DNA from: Paenibacillus hemerocallicola
Lineage (GTDB): Bacteria > Bacillota > Bacilli > Paenibacillales > NBRC-103111
Assembly (NCBI RefSeq): GCF_006265175.1
Contig: NZ_VDCQ01000006.1
Location: 6,074-70,073, forward strand
Direction of reading: 5' to 3'
Length of the DNA: 64,000 nucleotides
The notes under the pieces were generated by a model. The model was not told the DNA's origin. It worked only from the letters and a program-made list of their open reading frames with translations, and ran no database searches. A program made the translations under genes and the position numbers. Below, in pieces: positions 50,510 through 59,089 of this stretch. How positions within the stretch are numbered: the stretch's first letter is position 1; each line of letters starts with the position of its first letter.

Positions 50510-50655
50510 TTATATCGAGAGAGGTATCGGAAATCCCTCGACGGCTGCCCCGTTTTGTTCGTGCCCAACGCCGACATAGCCCCCATTATTGCTATAAACG
50601 ATTTTACGGGAGCCAACCCGATTCCGGTACCGATCACACCGCAGCCGGCATCGCC
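50510..50655 (-). pseudogene. C-terminal stump of a sensor histidine kinase
   Basis: On the minus strand, directly before the LytTR regulator, one frame reads GTGIGLAPVKSFIAIMG and, after a one-base shift, GYVGVGHEQNGAAVEGFPI then PLSI and TAA at 50510. Together these are the last 40 residues of a HATPase domain (G box GTGIGLA-VK, the turn MGG, and the terminal strands). Nothing kinase-like is found further upstream, so most of the gene is deleted. The spacing of the stop (overlapping the region of the regulator's ribosome binding site) is that of a normal kinase-regulator operon. The regulator is therefore probably orphaned by loss of its kinase. Confidence 0.7.
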
Positions 50656-50965
50656 GAACGGGTGCGGGCTCCTTCATTCATTTACTATTTCATAGGCTGT
50701 ATGACGTAACAAGGAACCACTGAAAAGTATATAGGAATCCGATAGGAAAGAAAGGCTTACCCGTCGGCAGGAAGGGGGCGTGAAGGCGAGAAAGTCCGTC
50801 AACGGACGGTGTACGATGCCGAAATGTGCCATTTGAGGCGCGAGATATCCATATATGCGCTTGTAATCTCGCGTGTGGGTTCGACAAAAAGAGGCAACGG
50901 TCGTATAATGACTTGTATATAGTTCGAAAGTACTATAGATGAGCGGAAACATTGAATAGGGTTGC
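50656..50965. other. gene-free interval upstream of the c-di-GMP riboswitch
   Basis: No convincing gene is seen in this stretch. Short open frames on the minus strand lack ribosome binding sites and look random. The promoter of the downstream riboswitch-controlled operon must lie near its right end; TTGTATATAGTTCGAAAGTA around 50912-50931 is suggestive but not a clear match. Confidence 0.4.
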
Positions 50966-51093
50966 TCAACGATAACGGCAAACCTTTCGAAAGAAAGGGA
51001 CGCAAAGCTATGGGTCTACGGAGTGTTCTCTAAGATCGCCAGGCTACCGAATTGGGTGTTTATTTACGGCATCCTTTTTGGGTGCCGTTTTTT
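50966..51093 (+). promoter_or_regulatory. cyclic di-GMP-I (GEMM-I) riboswitch with terminator
   Basis: The GEMM-I landmarks are present in order. AACGGCAAACC opens the aptamer, the P2 stem CCTTTCGAAAGAAAGG carries the GAAA tetraloop, and GGGACGCAAAGC contains the tetraloop receptor and the conserved ACGCAAAGC. A second stem with GGCTACCGAATT and the family's GGGTG end follows. A rho-independent terminator (ACGGCATCC/GGGTGCCGT, then six T, 51066-51092) forms the expression platform. The downstream genes are a DUF342 protein and an HD-GYP phosphodiesterase, consistent with control of a c-di-GMP enzyme by its own substrate. Confidence 0.9.
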
Positions 51094-51195
51094 GTTCGGA
51101 ACGCTTTTTTTCCTGGATACCGGCTCATTTCCCGCACTGATCATAATACATAATCCATAGGAGCGTCGCGGTTGTATGCATGGGGAGGTGTCGCA

Positions 51196-53037
51196 ATGAG
51201 CAAGCATATGACGGAAGACGAGTTGACGCAGCTGATCGGACAATTGAATATGGACGAGCTGGAGTCCGTCTCGACATCGGCCACGAGAAGCGATTTCTCC
51301 AGACGGAACGGCTCGATCCGAATCAAGGATCAATCGATTATCGTTCAGGACCCCGAGAACGGCGGTGATTTGCCTCTGATTCGTTCCGTCGAGCCGGTGC
51401 GCCTGTATGTGAACGACGAGATCGTCACGGCCGAAACGGCCGTCAGCTCCGCAGACCGCATCCGTTGGGAAGTTGAAGAGAAGCCGTTGTTCGAAATCGA
51501 AGTGTCGGCGGACAAGCTCTACGCCTATTTTCAGCTTATGTCGAAGGAACGCTATGCTTGGCGTCTCCTCGATTCGATGCCGGTAAATGCGATCTCGATC
51601 GTCGCGGAGGAAGACGACTCCATCGTGCTGGAGTCCGTACATCTGAGCGAAGTCGTCGCAGCGCTGGAGCAGAGATCGATCATGTTCCAGCTCGATATTG
51701 CGGCCATCCAGCACGAGGTGCAGCAGCCGACGTATCGACCCGTTGTCGTCGCCAGAGGCAAGGCGGTTATTCCGGGGGAGGACGCGCAACTGGACCTTTA
51801 TTTTGCCGAACAAGTGGAGAGCCATTTTTTCGAGGTCGGGGGCTCGGTCGATTTCCGCAATCATCTGCACATTCCGTCCGTAAAGAGGGGCGAGGTGATC
51901 GCCAAAAAAATTCCGCCGGTTCAAGGCATTCCCGGCTTCGATGTGTACGGAAACATAGTAATTCCTCCGCCTCCCAAAGACATCATGATCGTCGTCAAAT
52001 CTTCCGTGGAATTGACCCCCGAGGGCGAAATTGTCGCCTTGAAGGAAGGCAGGCCGCGGATTACGGGCGAGAAGATCAAAACGTTCGATATTTCCACGTC
52101 CTACATCGTCTCCGGCAACGTGGACATCGAAACCGGCAATATCGTATTCTCCGGAGACGTCATCGTGTACGGCGACGTAACCGACAATATGATTATCGAA
52201 TCGCTCGGCAACGTATACGTCTACGGCAGCGTATATAACGGAACGATCACGGCGACCGGCAGCATCTTCGTAAGGGAGAATGTGATCGGCAGCAAGCTGT
52301 ATTCGGGATACTTCGGCGTCATGTTCAACCGGCTGTACCATTCCTCGAAGCTGCTGAGCGAGCTGTTCGGGAAGCTGCTGGCCGCTTGCAGAATGCTCGA
52401 ACAGGCACTCCGGTCCAAGCGGCAGCAAGCGATCCGGTTCGGACAAATCGTACTGCTGCTGATGGAGAGCAAATTCAAGGAAATCCCGGCGACGATCAAG
52501 GATTTGCTGGTCGTGATCGCCAACATTCAGCATCTGAAGCGGGAGCAGTACCAGAAGCTGAAGCAAATGTCCGAATTTTTCCTGCAGCCGACGAAATTGC
52601 CGGAAGCCGCGTCCTACAATATCTTGCAAAGCTATCTCGCGCTTCTTCAAGACACGCATCAGGAAGTGGCCCGCATGCAGGAAGAAAAGGTGGAAATTCG
52701 TCTGAACCAATGCCACAAGAGCGAGCTGAAATCGAACGGAGATATCGTGATCCAACGGGAGGGCGTCCTGCTGAGCGACCTGTATTCCGCCGGCAATATC
52801 CAGTTCGTATGGGAATATGCGGTATGCCGGGGAGGCAGGCTCGAAGCCGGGGGAAGCATCTCCGCCCAGATTATCGGCGGCGAGACGGGAGCGAGCACGA
52901 TTCTGAAAGCGGCAAGGCTAATCCGGATCAAGAAAATGTATTCGGGCCGGGTATGCGTCGGCAAGTATTGCACGGACATATTCGAAATGATCGAAAACAA
53001 GACGTTCGACGGTGGAAGCTTCAGGCAGAAAGTCTGA
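51196..53037 (+). CDS. FapA/DUF342 family protein
   Basis: A 613-residue cytoplasmic protein of the DUF342 (FapA) family. ATG 51196 follows GGGGAGGTG. The central part contains the DUF342 beta-helix region, with repeats such as SGNVDIETGNIVFSGDVIVY, GNVYVYGSVYNGTITATGSI and later ESNGDIVIQREGVLLSDLYS-like turns. Flanking it are a presequence domain (residues 1-170) and a helical coiled-coil insert (about 385-480). Polymerising DUF342 proteins are linked to polar localisation and biofilm or division control. It is first in an operon behind a c-di-GMP riboswitch and precedes the HD-GYP gene by 71 bases. Confidence 0.88.
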   Translation: MSKHMTEDELTQLIGQLNMDELESVSTSATRSDFSRRNGSIRIKDQSIIVQDPENGGDLPLIRSVEPVRLYVNDEIVTAETAVSSADRIRWEVEEKPLFEIEVSADKLYAYFQLMSKERYAWRLLDSMPVNAISIVAEEDDSIVLESVHLSEVVAALEQRSIMFQLDIAAIQHEVQQPTYRPVVVARGKAVIPGEDAQLDLYFAEQVESHFFEVGGSVDFRNHLHIPSVKRGEVIAKKIPPVQGIPGFDVYGNIVIPPPPKDIMIVVKSSVELTPEGEIVALKEGRPRITGEKIKTFDISTSYIVSGNVDIETGNIVFSGDVIVYGDVTDNMIIESLGNVYVYGSVYNGTITATGSIFVRENVIGSKLYSGYFGVMFNRLYHSSKLLSELFGKLLAACRMLEQALRSKRQQAIRFGQIVLLLMESKFKEIPATIKDLLVVIANIQHLKREQYQKLKQMSEFFLQPTKLPEAASYNILQSYLALLQDTHQEVARMQEEKVEIRLNQCHKSELKSNGDIVIQREGVLLSDLYSAGNIQFVWEYAVCRGGRLEAGGSISAQIIGGETGASTILKAARLIRIKKMYSGRVCVGKYCTDIFEMIENKTFDGGSFRQKV

Positions 53038-53108
53038 TTACGGACGAAATCGTCTCGACGCGGGCGAGGGACAGGCGGCGGATTATGAGTGGAGGAGGCG
53101 GTGATTGC

Positions 53109-54116
53109 GTGCAAGAGCGTCGCACCGGTCCGTACCGATACGTAGGCTATCGGCTTAACAAAAATATGTACAATCGCGCGGGCGTTCTGATCGTACCCGT
53201 CCATACCGTGCTGGCTTCGAAGGACGTCGAGCTGCTCGTCCGCCAACAGGTCAGGCTGAGAGACGAAGACGTCGAGCGATTGCCGGTTCTCGACCTTATC
53301 GAGACGGCGATCCGCGAGGTCAAGTCCGCCTTCGATAAGATCCGTCATTCGGAGCGGGTGCCTCTCGATCGCTTCCATGAGAAAATCATTCCGATTATTG
53401 TAAAAATGAGCGAGCACCCGGATTTGAATCTCATCTTCGCTTTGTTGGAGCGCAAGGACGAATATACATACAGACATAGCATCGGAGTCGCGCTTATCGC
53501 CAAACTGATCGGCAAAGCCAAAGAGCTGCCCGCCCAGGAGCTGCTGGAATTGACGAGCGCGGCTTTTCTTCACGATATCGGGAAGGTGAAAATTCCCGAC
53601 GACATTTTGAATAAGGCGGGCAAACTGACGCCTAACGAGTTCGAGTTGATTCAAAATCATACGATATACGGCTACGAGCTGCTGAAGCATGTCTCGGGTA
53701 TCCCGCACCGACATGCGCTTGTCGCGCTTCAGCATCATGAACGCGAGGACGGCAGCGGCTATCCGGGAGGCTTGACGGGGGAGGCGATCGATTGCCACAG
53801 CAAAATAGTAGCCGTAGCCGACGTATTTCACGCGATGATCTCCAAACGAGTCTATAAAAACCCGGTGCCGTTCTACAAAGTGCTCGTGGAGATGTCGGAG
53901 AACGCGTACGGCACTCTCGAGCCGTCGACTACGTTATGTTTTTTGAAGCGGATCATGGACATGCTGATCGGCAATCGGGTCGTGCTGTCGAACGGAGATG
54001 TCGGCAAAATTGTAATGATTCATGCCGCCGACCCGATCCATCCGCTAGTCGAAGTCGATGGAACGTATGTCGACTTGAGCAAAGTTCGAACGTTGCATTT
54101 GGAGCGCGTCATTTGA
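53109..54116 (+). CDS. HD-GYP domain c-di-GMP phosphodiesterase
   Basis: A 335-residue soluble phosphodiesterase. GTG 53109 is chosen because GGAGGAGGCGGTG lies just before it; the longer open frame upstream overlaps the DUF342 gene out of phase. An N-terminal region (residues about 1-110, GVLIVPVHTVLASKDVELLV) is typical of YpfD-like partners. The HD-GYP domain follows: YRHSIGVALIAKLIGKA, H155-D in FLHDIGKVKIPDD, QHHEREDGSGYPGGL and IVAVADVFHAM. The C-terminal 60 residues form a small beta domain (LSNGDVGKIVMIHAAD). It likely hydrolyses c-di-GMP and is controlled by the upstream c-di-GMP riboswitch. Confidence 0.92.
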   Translation: MQERRTGPYRYVGYRLNKNMYNRAGVLIVPVHTVLASKDVELLVRQQVRLRDEDVERLPVLDLIETAIREVKSAFDKIRHSERVPLDRFHEKIIPIIVKMSEHPDLNLIFALLERKDEYTYRHSIGVALIAKLIGKAKELPAQELLELTSAAFLHDIGKVKIPDDILNKAGKLTPNEFELIQNHTIYGYELLKHVSGIPHRHALVALQHHEREDGSGYPGGLTGEAIDCHSKIVAVADVFHAMISKRVYKNPVPFYKVLVEMSENAYGTLEPSTTLCFLKRIMDMLIGNRVVLSNGDVGKIVMIHAADPIHPLVEVDGTYVDLSKVRTLHLERVI

Positions 54117-54202
54117 TGCCGAATGGGGACTCTGTCGTACGGGACGTTTTTGTCGTTACGGTTGAAGACGAAAACGAATATGTGCTAAAATCAGCACAGT
54201 AA
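54116..54202 (+). CDS. possible 28-residue translationally coupled ORF
   Basis: The HD-GYP stop codon overlaps an ATG (TGATG), opening a short ORF that reads MPNGDSVVRDVFVVTVEDEN and ends EYVLKSAQ. The composition is protein-like, but there is no ribosome binding site of its own and no recognised family, so it could be chance or the remnant of a C-terminal extension of the phosphodiesterase. Confidence 0.3.
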   Translation: MPNGDSVVRDVFVVTVEDENEYVLKSAQ

Positions 54203-54306
54203 ACGCCGGGTCGTGAATCGCCGGTTGCTCAATGAACGAAGCATCGGCAGGAAAGGAGGCGTACGGGCGGAGACCGGTTGTTTCCATCCGAGGGGGTTGC
54301 AAACTA

Positions 54307-55425
54307 TTGGGTTCGCATGTCATGCCGCACAATAAAGCGCTGCGGGTCTCGCTTTCTTTTATGACCGCACTGATCGGCGGTTTCCTGTTCGAATGGCTGC
54401 AAATCCCCATTCCGTGGCTGCTCGGTCCTATGATCGCCGTCTTGATCGGTTCCCAAATATGGAAAAGAAGCTACGAGTGGCCGACGCCGGTCCGAAACGC
54501 GGGAATGATTATCGTCGGTTACACGATCGGTTTATCGATGACGGCCGCCGCGCTGCGGGAAATGTCCCGTCAGCTGCCATCCATGCTGTTGATGACCTTG
54601 CTGCTGCTGCTCTTGTGCGTCGGAATCGCTTTTATCGTTTCGAAGCTGACGGATACCGGCTTCAAGACGGCGCTGCTGGGGAGCATACCGGGCGGATTGA
54701 CGCAGGTAATCGCATTGGCGGAGGAAACCGAGGGAGTCCATTTCACCGTCGTGACCGTCACGCAGGTCATTCGGCTGATGATGATCGTAATAAGCGTTCC
54801 TCTCCTTATATTCAGTCCGGTATTCGGTGAGGCTCACGGCATTGTGCCGGACGTTATTCCCCAGTCGGACGCGATTGCCGATTGGAGCGGGTTGTTTCCT
54901 GCTATTTTCATTTTCGCTCTGGTCAGTGTAGGGTGTGCCGTGGCAGGGAACAAAATCCGCTTTCCGACCGCTTTTTTTCTCGGTCCGGCGATCGGTACGG
55001 CTGTTGTTCAGCTGGTCGGCCTGGATGGGCCGGCTCTTCCCCCGACGCTTATTAACGCCGCCCAGCTAATGATCGGCACGTATGTAGGATTGCTGCTGAA
55101 GCCGAACTTGCTGACGCGCAAGCTGCGGACGATATCGCTTGCAATCGGCAGCGGACTGCTGCTTATCCTGGGGGCATGCGGCTTGAGCTTTGTGCTGACC
55201 AAGCTTCACCCGGTAACCATGTCGACCGGCTTGTTAAGTCTCGCCCCCGGCGGTATGGACCAGATGGGCATAATCGCCCACGAGATCCATGCGGATTTAT
55301 CGATAGTGGCCGGGTATCAACTATTCCGGACCTTTTTCATTTTTTTCGCGGTGCCGCCTCTGCTTAGAATGGTATTCCAGAACGGTCGCAGAGGGCGACC
55401 TGCGTCGAATAAACAAGTCGATTAA
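54307..55425 (+). CDS. AbrB family membrane protein (putative permease)
   Basis: A 372-residue polytopic membrane protein of the AbrB (ammonia monooxygenase/YbgI-like) family. It has about ten hydrophobic segments in two related halves; the conserved turns IPWLLGPMIAVLIG, GSIPGGLTQVIALAEET and LAPGGMDQMGIIAHEI, with paired GG motifs, are typical. The start is uncertain: TTG 54307 has GAGGGGG ten bases upstream, while the next ATG (54322) has none. Family members are thought to transport small organic acids or regulate gene expression. It precedes a GntR regulator and ilvD, separated from them by a terminator. Confidence 0.82.
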   Translation: MGSHVMPHNKALRVSLSFMTALIGGFLFEWLQIPIPWLLGPMIAVLIGSQIWKRSYEWPTPVRNAGMIIVGYTIGLSMTAAALREMSRQLPSMLLMTLLLLLLCVGIAFIVSKLTDTGFKTALLGSIPGGLTQVIALAEETEGVHFTVVTVTQVIRLMMIVISVPLLIFSPVFGEAHGIVPDVIPQSDAIADWSGLFPAIFIFALVSVGCAVAGNKIRFPTAFFLGPAIGTAVVQLVGLDGPALPPTLINAAQLMIGTYVGLLLKPNLLTRKLRTISLAIGSGLLLILGACGLSFVLTKLHPVTMSTGLLSLAPGGMDQMGIIAHEIHADLSIVAGYQLFRTFFIFFAVPPLLRMVFQNGRRGRPASNKQVD

Positions 55426-55442
55426 TTTCATTCCGTCATTCC

Positions 55443-55473
55443 GTCCGCTTGCGGCTGCATAGCGGATTTTTTG
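55443..55473 (+). terminator. terminator of the AbrB gene
   Basis: TCCGC and GCGGA pair around a loop, followed by six T. Confidence 0.65.
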
Positions 55474-55500
55474 TATGCCGCCACTTGCATTCGATATACG

Positions 55501-55518
55501 TATGCGATATATTGCATA
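55501..55518. promoter_or_regulatory. possible GntR operator
   Basis: TATGC and GCATA form an inverted repeat separated by eight AT-rich bases, 30 bases before the GntR-family gene. Position and symmetry fit autoregulation; no other support. Confidence 0.35.
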
Positions 55519-55547
55519 TAATAATAGAAATCATAAGGATGATGACC

Positions 55548-56213
55548 ATGCCGGTACCCCCCAATTTTTCTTCGCCGATTCGGATGTCCGCCAAAGAACG
55601 GGCGCTGTCGCAAATTCAAAGATGGATTATCGAAGGGACGCTTCACCCGGGCGAAAAGTTGATCGATGCCGAATTGGCAGAGTCGTTGGCCGTGAGCAGA
55701 ACCCCGATACGCGAAGCTTTTCAGCTGCTGGAGGTTCAGGGGCTCGTATCGATGCATCCCGGGAAGGAAACGAGAGTAACGAGCATCGAGAAGGACGATA
55801 TTTTAAACATGTACCCGACTCTCGGAGCGCTTCATGCCCTGGCGTCCGAATATTCGGCGCGGCTTATTTTGCCGGAGGAGATCGAAACGTTGAAGGAATT
55901 GAACGCGCAGTTCGCCCAAGCGATCGAGAACGGGCAGCCGTATCAGGCGATGGAGCTGGACGAGCAGTTCCACAACCTGATCGTAGATTTGTCGGACAAT
56001 CCGTATATCGCTTCATTCAGCGCCTCGCTGCAAATCCATATCCGCAGGTTCAAGTACGTTTTCTTGAAGCAGCAGCTTACCGCGACGCTGGCCTCGGCGG
56101 AAGAGCACGCGGCTATCATACGGGCGTTCGAAAACCGCGACCCGGAAACGGCGTCGGCCATGATGAAACAAAACTTGATCAGACCGATGCACGAGCTGTA
56201 TGCATTAATTTAA
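55548..56213 (+). CDS. GntR (FadR-type) transcriptional regulator
   Basis: A 221-residue regulator. ATG 55548 is set by ATAAGGATGATG. The N-terminal winged helix is clear: KLIDAELAESLAVSRTPIRE followed by AFQLLEVQGLVSM. The FCD ligand domain (residues about 85-215) has LHALASEYSARLILPEEIET, then DEQFHNLIVDLSDN, with conserved histidines usually binding metal and carboxylate ligands. It is 22 bases before ilvD, so it probably regulates that gene and itself in response to an organic or sugar acid. Confidence 0.9.
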   Translation: MPVPPNFSSPIRMSAKERALSQIQRWIIEGTLHPGEKLIDAELAESLAVSRTPIREAFQLLEVQGLVSMHPGKETRVTSIEKDDILNMYPTLGALHALASEYSARLILPEEIETLKELNAQFAQAIENGQPYQAMELDEQFHNLIVDLSDNPYIASFSASLQIHIRRFKYVFLKQQLTATLASAEEHAAIIRAFENRDPETASAMMKQNLIRPMHELYALI

Positions 56214-56234
56214 TAACGGGAGGGACGAAAGAAA

Positions 56235-57926
56235 ATGGCTGAAGGCAAAGATTTGAGAATTCGCAGCAAAGTGATCAGCGAGGGCGTGAATCGGGTGCCC
56301 AACCGTGCGATGCTGCGGGCGGTCGGATTTCGGGACGAGGACTTCAAGAAGCCGATGATCGGCGTAGCCAGTACATGGAGCGAGGTGACTCCGTGCAACA
56401 TTCATATTAACGATTTGGCCGTCGAAGCGAAAAATGGGATTCGGCAGCACGGCGGAGCGCCGCTCATCTTCAATACGATCACGGTATCGGACGGAATCTC
56501 GATGGGGCATGCCGGCATGACGTATTCGCTACCGAGTCGCGAAGCGATAGCCGACTCGATCGAGATCGTTACGAACGCTGAACGTTTCGACGGCTTGGTC
56601 GCCATTGGCGGATGCGATAAAAACACCCCGGCCTGCTTGATGGCGATCGGCCGCATGAACTTGCCGTCGGTCTACGTATATGGCGGGACGATCCAACCCG
56701 GCAAGCTGGATGGCAAGCAGGTGGATATTGTCAGCGCTTTTGAGGCGGTCGGTCAATATCACGACGGTAAAATTTCGGATGAGCAGCTGCACAAGGTCGA
56801 ATGCAGCGCTTGTCCGAGTGCGTGGGCTTGCGGGGGGATGTACACGGCCAATACGATGGCGTCAGCCGCCGAAGCTATGGGAATGAGTCTGCCCGGCTCC
56901 TCCTCGACCCCGGCCATTTCTCCCCATAAGGCCGTCGAGTGCGCAGAAGCGGGCAAGACGGTGGTCGGGCTGCTCGAGAAAGGCATTTACCCGCGGGATA
57001 TTATGACCAAGAAAGCATTCGAGAATGCAATAACGGTTGTCATGGCTCTCGGCGGATCCACCAATGCCTTTCTGCACCTGATCGCGATTGCCCATTCGGT
57101 CGAGGTAGAGCTGACTTATGACGATTTCGAGAGAATCCGGGCGAAGGTGCCTCATATAGCCGATCTCAAGCCGAGCGGAAAGTATGCGATGCAGGATCTC
57201 AACGATATCGGCGGCGTCCCGGGCGTAATGAAGCTGCTGCTCGATCAAGGGCTGCTCCATGGAGATTGCATGACCGTTACCGGTCAAACGTTGGCCGAAA
57301 ATTTGGCGGAGGCGAGGCCGTTGCATGAACAACAGGATATAATCAGACCGTTCGACAGCCCGTTGAAACCGACCGGACCGCTGGTCGTCCTGAAAGGGAA
57401 CTTGGCGCCGGAAGGGGCCATCGCCAAAATGTCGGGTATGAAAAAGCTGCGGTTTACCGGTCCCGCGAAAGTGTACGATAGCGAGGAAGCGGCAACCGAG
57501 GCGATTCTGAACAATGAAATCAAGAAGGGGGATGTGCTGGTTATCCGCTACTGCGGCCCGAAGGGCGGGCCGGGCATGCCCGAGATGTTGTCCGTGACGG
57601 CGCTGATCGTCGGAAAAGGGCTGGGCGGCGAAGTGGCGCTCATTACCGACGGACGATTCTCCGGCGGCTCTCACGGCTTCGTAGTCGGACACGTTGCGCC
57701 GGAAGCGCAAGTGGGCGGACCGATCGCGCTTCTCGACAACGGAGACAGCGTCACGATCGATAGCGAAACCCAGGAAATTTCTTTCCGGGTCACGGAGGAA
57801 GAAATGGAGAAGCGAATCCGGGCTTGGAGTCGGCCGCCGTTGAAGGTGACTGCAGGGGTTCTGGCCAAATATGCGCGATTAGTATCGTCCGCCTCCAAAG
57901 GCGCCGTTACCGACTTGTTCGAGTAG
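56235..57926 (+). CDS. ilvD: dihydroxy-acid dehydratase
   Basis: A 563-residue IlvD/EDD family dehydratase. It removes water from 2,3-dihydroxy-isovalerate and 2,3-dihydroxy-3-methylvalerate in valine, isoleucine and leucine synthesis. Iron-sulfur ligands appear as C54 (TPCNIHIN), C127 ([10 protein letters not shown]) and C199 ([14 protein letters not shown]), with the lysine of CDKN expected to be carbamylated and magnesium-binding. The C-terminal half has [15 protein letters not shown] and [14 protein letters not shown]. Because it stands alone after a GntR regulator, without ilvBNC, an alternative role as a sugar-acid dehydratase of the same superfamily is possible. Confidence 0.93.
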   Translation: MAEGKDLRIRSKVISEGVNRVPNRAMLRAVGFRDEDFKKPMIGVASTWSEVTPCNIHINDLAVEAKNGIRQHGGAPLIFNTITVSDGISMGHAGMTYSLPSREAIADSIEIVTNAERFDGLVAIGGCDKNTPACLMAIGRMNLPSVYVYGGTIQPGKLDGKQVDIVSAFEAVGQYHDGKISDEQLHKVECSACPSAWACGGMYTANTMASAAEAMGMSLPGSSSTPAISPHKAVECAEAGKTVVGLLEKGIYPRDIMTKKAFENAITVVMALGGSTNAFLHLIAIAHSVEVELTYDDFERIRAKVPHIADLKPSGKYAMQDLNDIGGVPGVMKLLLDQGLLHGDCMTVTGQTLAENLAEARPLHEQQDIIRPFDSPLKPTGPLVVLKGNLAPEGAIAKMSGMKKLRFTGPAKVYDSEEAATEAILNNEIKKGDVLVIRYCGPKGGPGMPEMLSVTALIVGKGLGGEVALITDGRFSGGSHGFVVGHVAPEAQVGGPIALLDNGDSVTIDSETQEISFRVTEEEMEKRIRAWSRPPLKVTAGVLAKYARLVSSASKGAVTDLFE

Positions 57927-58116
57927 ACCTTTTCGGAGCATGAGGCATAAGGCAGTACAATCATTAGGCAAGTCAAGGAACGTGGCCGAATCGGCTGCGT
58001 TTTTTGTTGAAATGGAACATGTATATTCAGCGGAGAGCTTCGCGGTCCTGGCTTATAAACTCCAGCAGGATGTGCATGCGCATGTACTGCGCGTTTTTTC
58101 GAACTGTCAGTTATGG

Positions 58117-58140
58117 TATACTGTTTATCAGGTAAACAGT
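58117..58140 (+). promoter_or_regulatory. TetR operator overlapping a -10 element
   Basis: ACTGTTTA (58120-58127) and TAAACAGT (58133-58140) form a perfect inverted repeat with five spacer bases. It overlaps the -10 hexamer TATACT at 58117-58122 and lies 54 bases before the TetR gene. The same design occurs before the DrrAB-like exporter at 60783. Confidence 0.75.
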
Positions 58141-58193
58141 TTATCGGACGATCATTTTGCGGAGCAGCGACGAAGCATTCAAGGGAGCTAGCT

Positions 58194-59027
58194 ATGGAGG
58201 GACATGGAATCATGCAGAACGGCGATCGCCTTGATCACGAGGCGTTGGAAAATTTCCCTAACGGAGCAAAGCTCAGCTGGGGAATAGTGAAACAGCCGAA
58301 GAGAGGCCCGAAGGGCGAACTGAGCATCAAAAAAATCGTCGAAGCGGCAATTGCAATAGCCGATAAGGACGGGCTATCCGCTGTCTCGATGAACCGGGTT
58401 GCGGGATCGTTGGGATTTACGACCATGTCCCTCTATCGATATATTTCCAGCAAGGACGATCTTATGCTGCTTATGCAGGATGCCGTATGCGAGATGGCGA
58501 TTCCTCCGGAGAAGGCGGAGCCGGATTGGCGCGAAGAGATGAGGGAGTACGTGAGGGTATGCATTGAAGTTTTTTGCAAGCATCCCTGGTTTGGCGACAT
58601 TCCGATTATGGGTATTCCGGTAACGCCGAATAATTTGCAGATTGTCGACTGGGTGCTTAGACCCATGCGCAGCTTTCCCCTTAACGATTACGAAAAAATG
58701 TCGATTGTCCTTCTGCTGAGCAGCTACTCGCGGTCAACCGGGATGATCCAACGGGACATGCTTCGGGCTATACAGGCGGGAGGAAGTGCGAATACCTTTA
58801 GCGGATTGAACTATAGCGCGGCTCTCAAGCACTTGGTCAAACCGGAGCGTTTTCCGAATCTGCATCCGATCGTGATGTCCGGCGCATACACGGGGGAGAA
58901 TGAGAGCGAGAATACGGTAGGTAATGATTTCGATTTCGGTCTGGAGCGGATTCTTGACGGCATTCAGCATTATCTTGACTTGAAGCAAGCACAACAGTCG
59001 GATAAGATAGGAAGATTAGATTTTTGA
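58194..59027 (+). CDS. TetR/AcrR family repressor
   Basis: A 277-residue repressor, longer than the usual 200 because of an N-terminal extension of about 40 residues. ATG 58194 follows AAGGGAG; ATG 58212 is also possible (GGAGGGA before it). The helix-turn-helix reads LSAVSMNRVAGSLGFTTMSL followed by YRYISSKDDLMLLM (residues about 62-100). The C-terminal domain is of the TetR_C actinobacterial type (WGVLRPMRSFPLNDYEKMSI-like region, read here as VLRPMRSFPLNDYEKM). Perfect palindromes lie in its own promoter and before the convergent ABC exporter, so it probably represses both. Confidence 0.9.
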   Translation: MEGHGIMQNGDRLDHEALENFPNGAKLSWGIVKQPKRGPKGELSIKKIVEAAIAIADKDGLSAVSMNRVAGSLGFTTMSLYRYISSKDDLMLLMQDAVCEMAIPPEKAEPDWREEMREYVRVCIEVFCKHPWFGDIPIMGIPVTPNNLQIVDWVLRPMRSFPLNDYEKMSIVLLLSSYSRSTGMIQRDMLRAIQAGGSANTFSGLNYSAALKHLVKPERFPNLHPIVMSGAYTGENESENTVGNDFDFGLERILDGIQHYLDLKQAQQSDKIGRLDF

Positions 59028-59030
59028 ATT

Positions 59031-59076
59031 AAAAAGAACAATGGTTCGGCAATTGCCGAACCATTGTTCTTTTTTC
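59031..59076. terminator. bidirectional terminator
   Basis: A nearly perfect 20-bp stem (AAGAACAATGGTTCGGC and its complement) with A and T runs on both sides, between the convergent TetR and exporter permease genes. Confidence 0.92.
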
Positions 59077-59089
59077 TGTATGATTCCGG

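Noticed and set aside
57927-58116. Possible T-box or other riboswitch behind ilvD
   Set aside because: The interval lies downstream of ilvD and shows no T-box specifier or antiterminator features.
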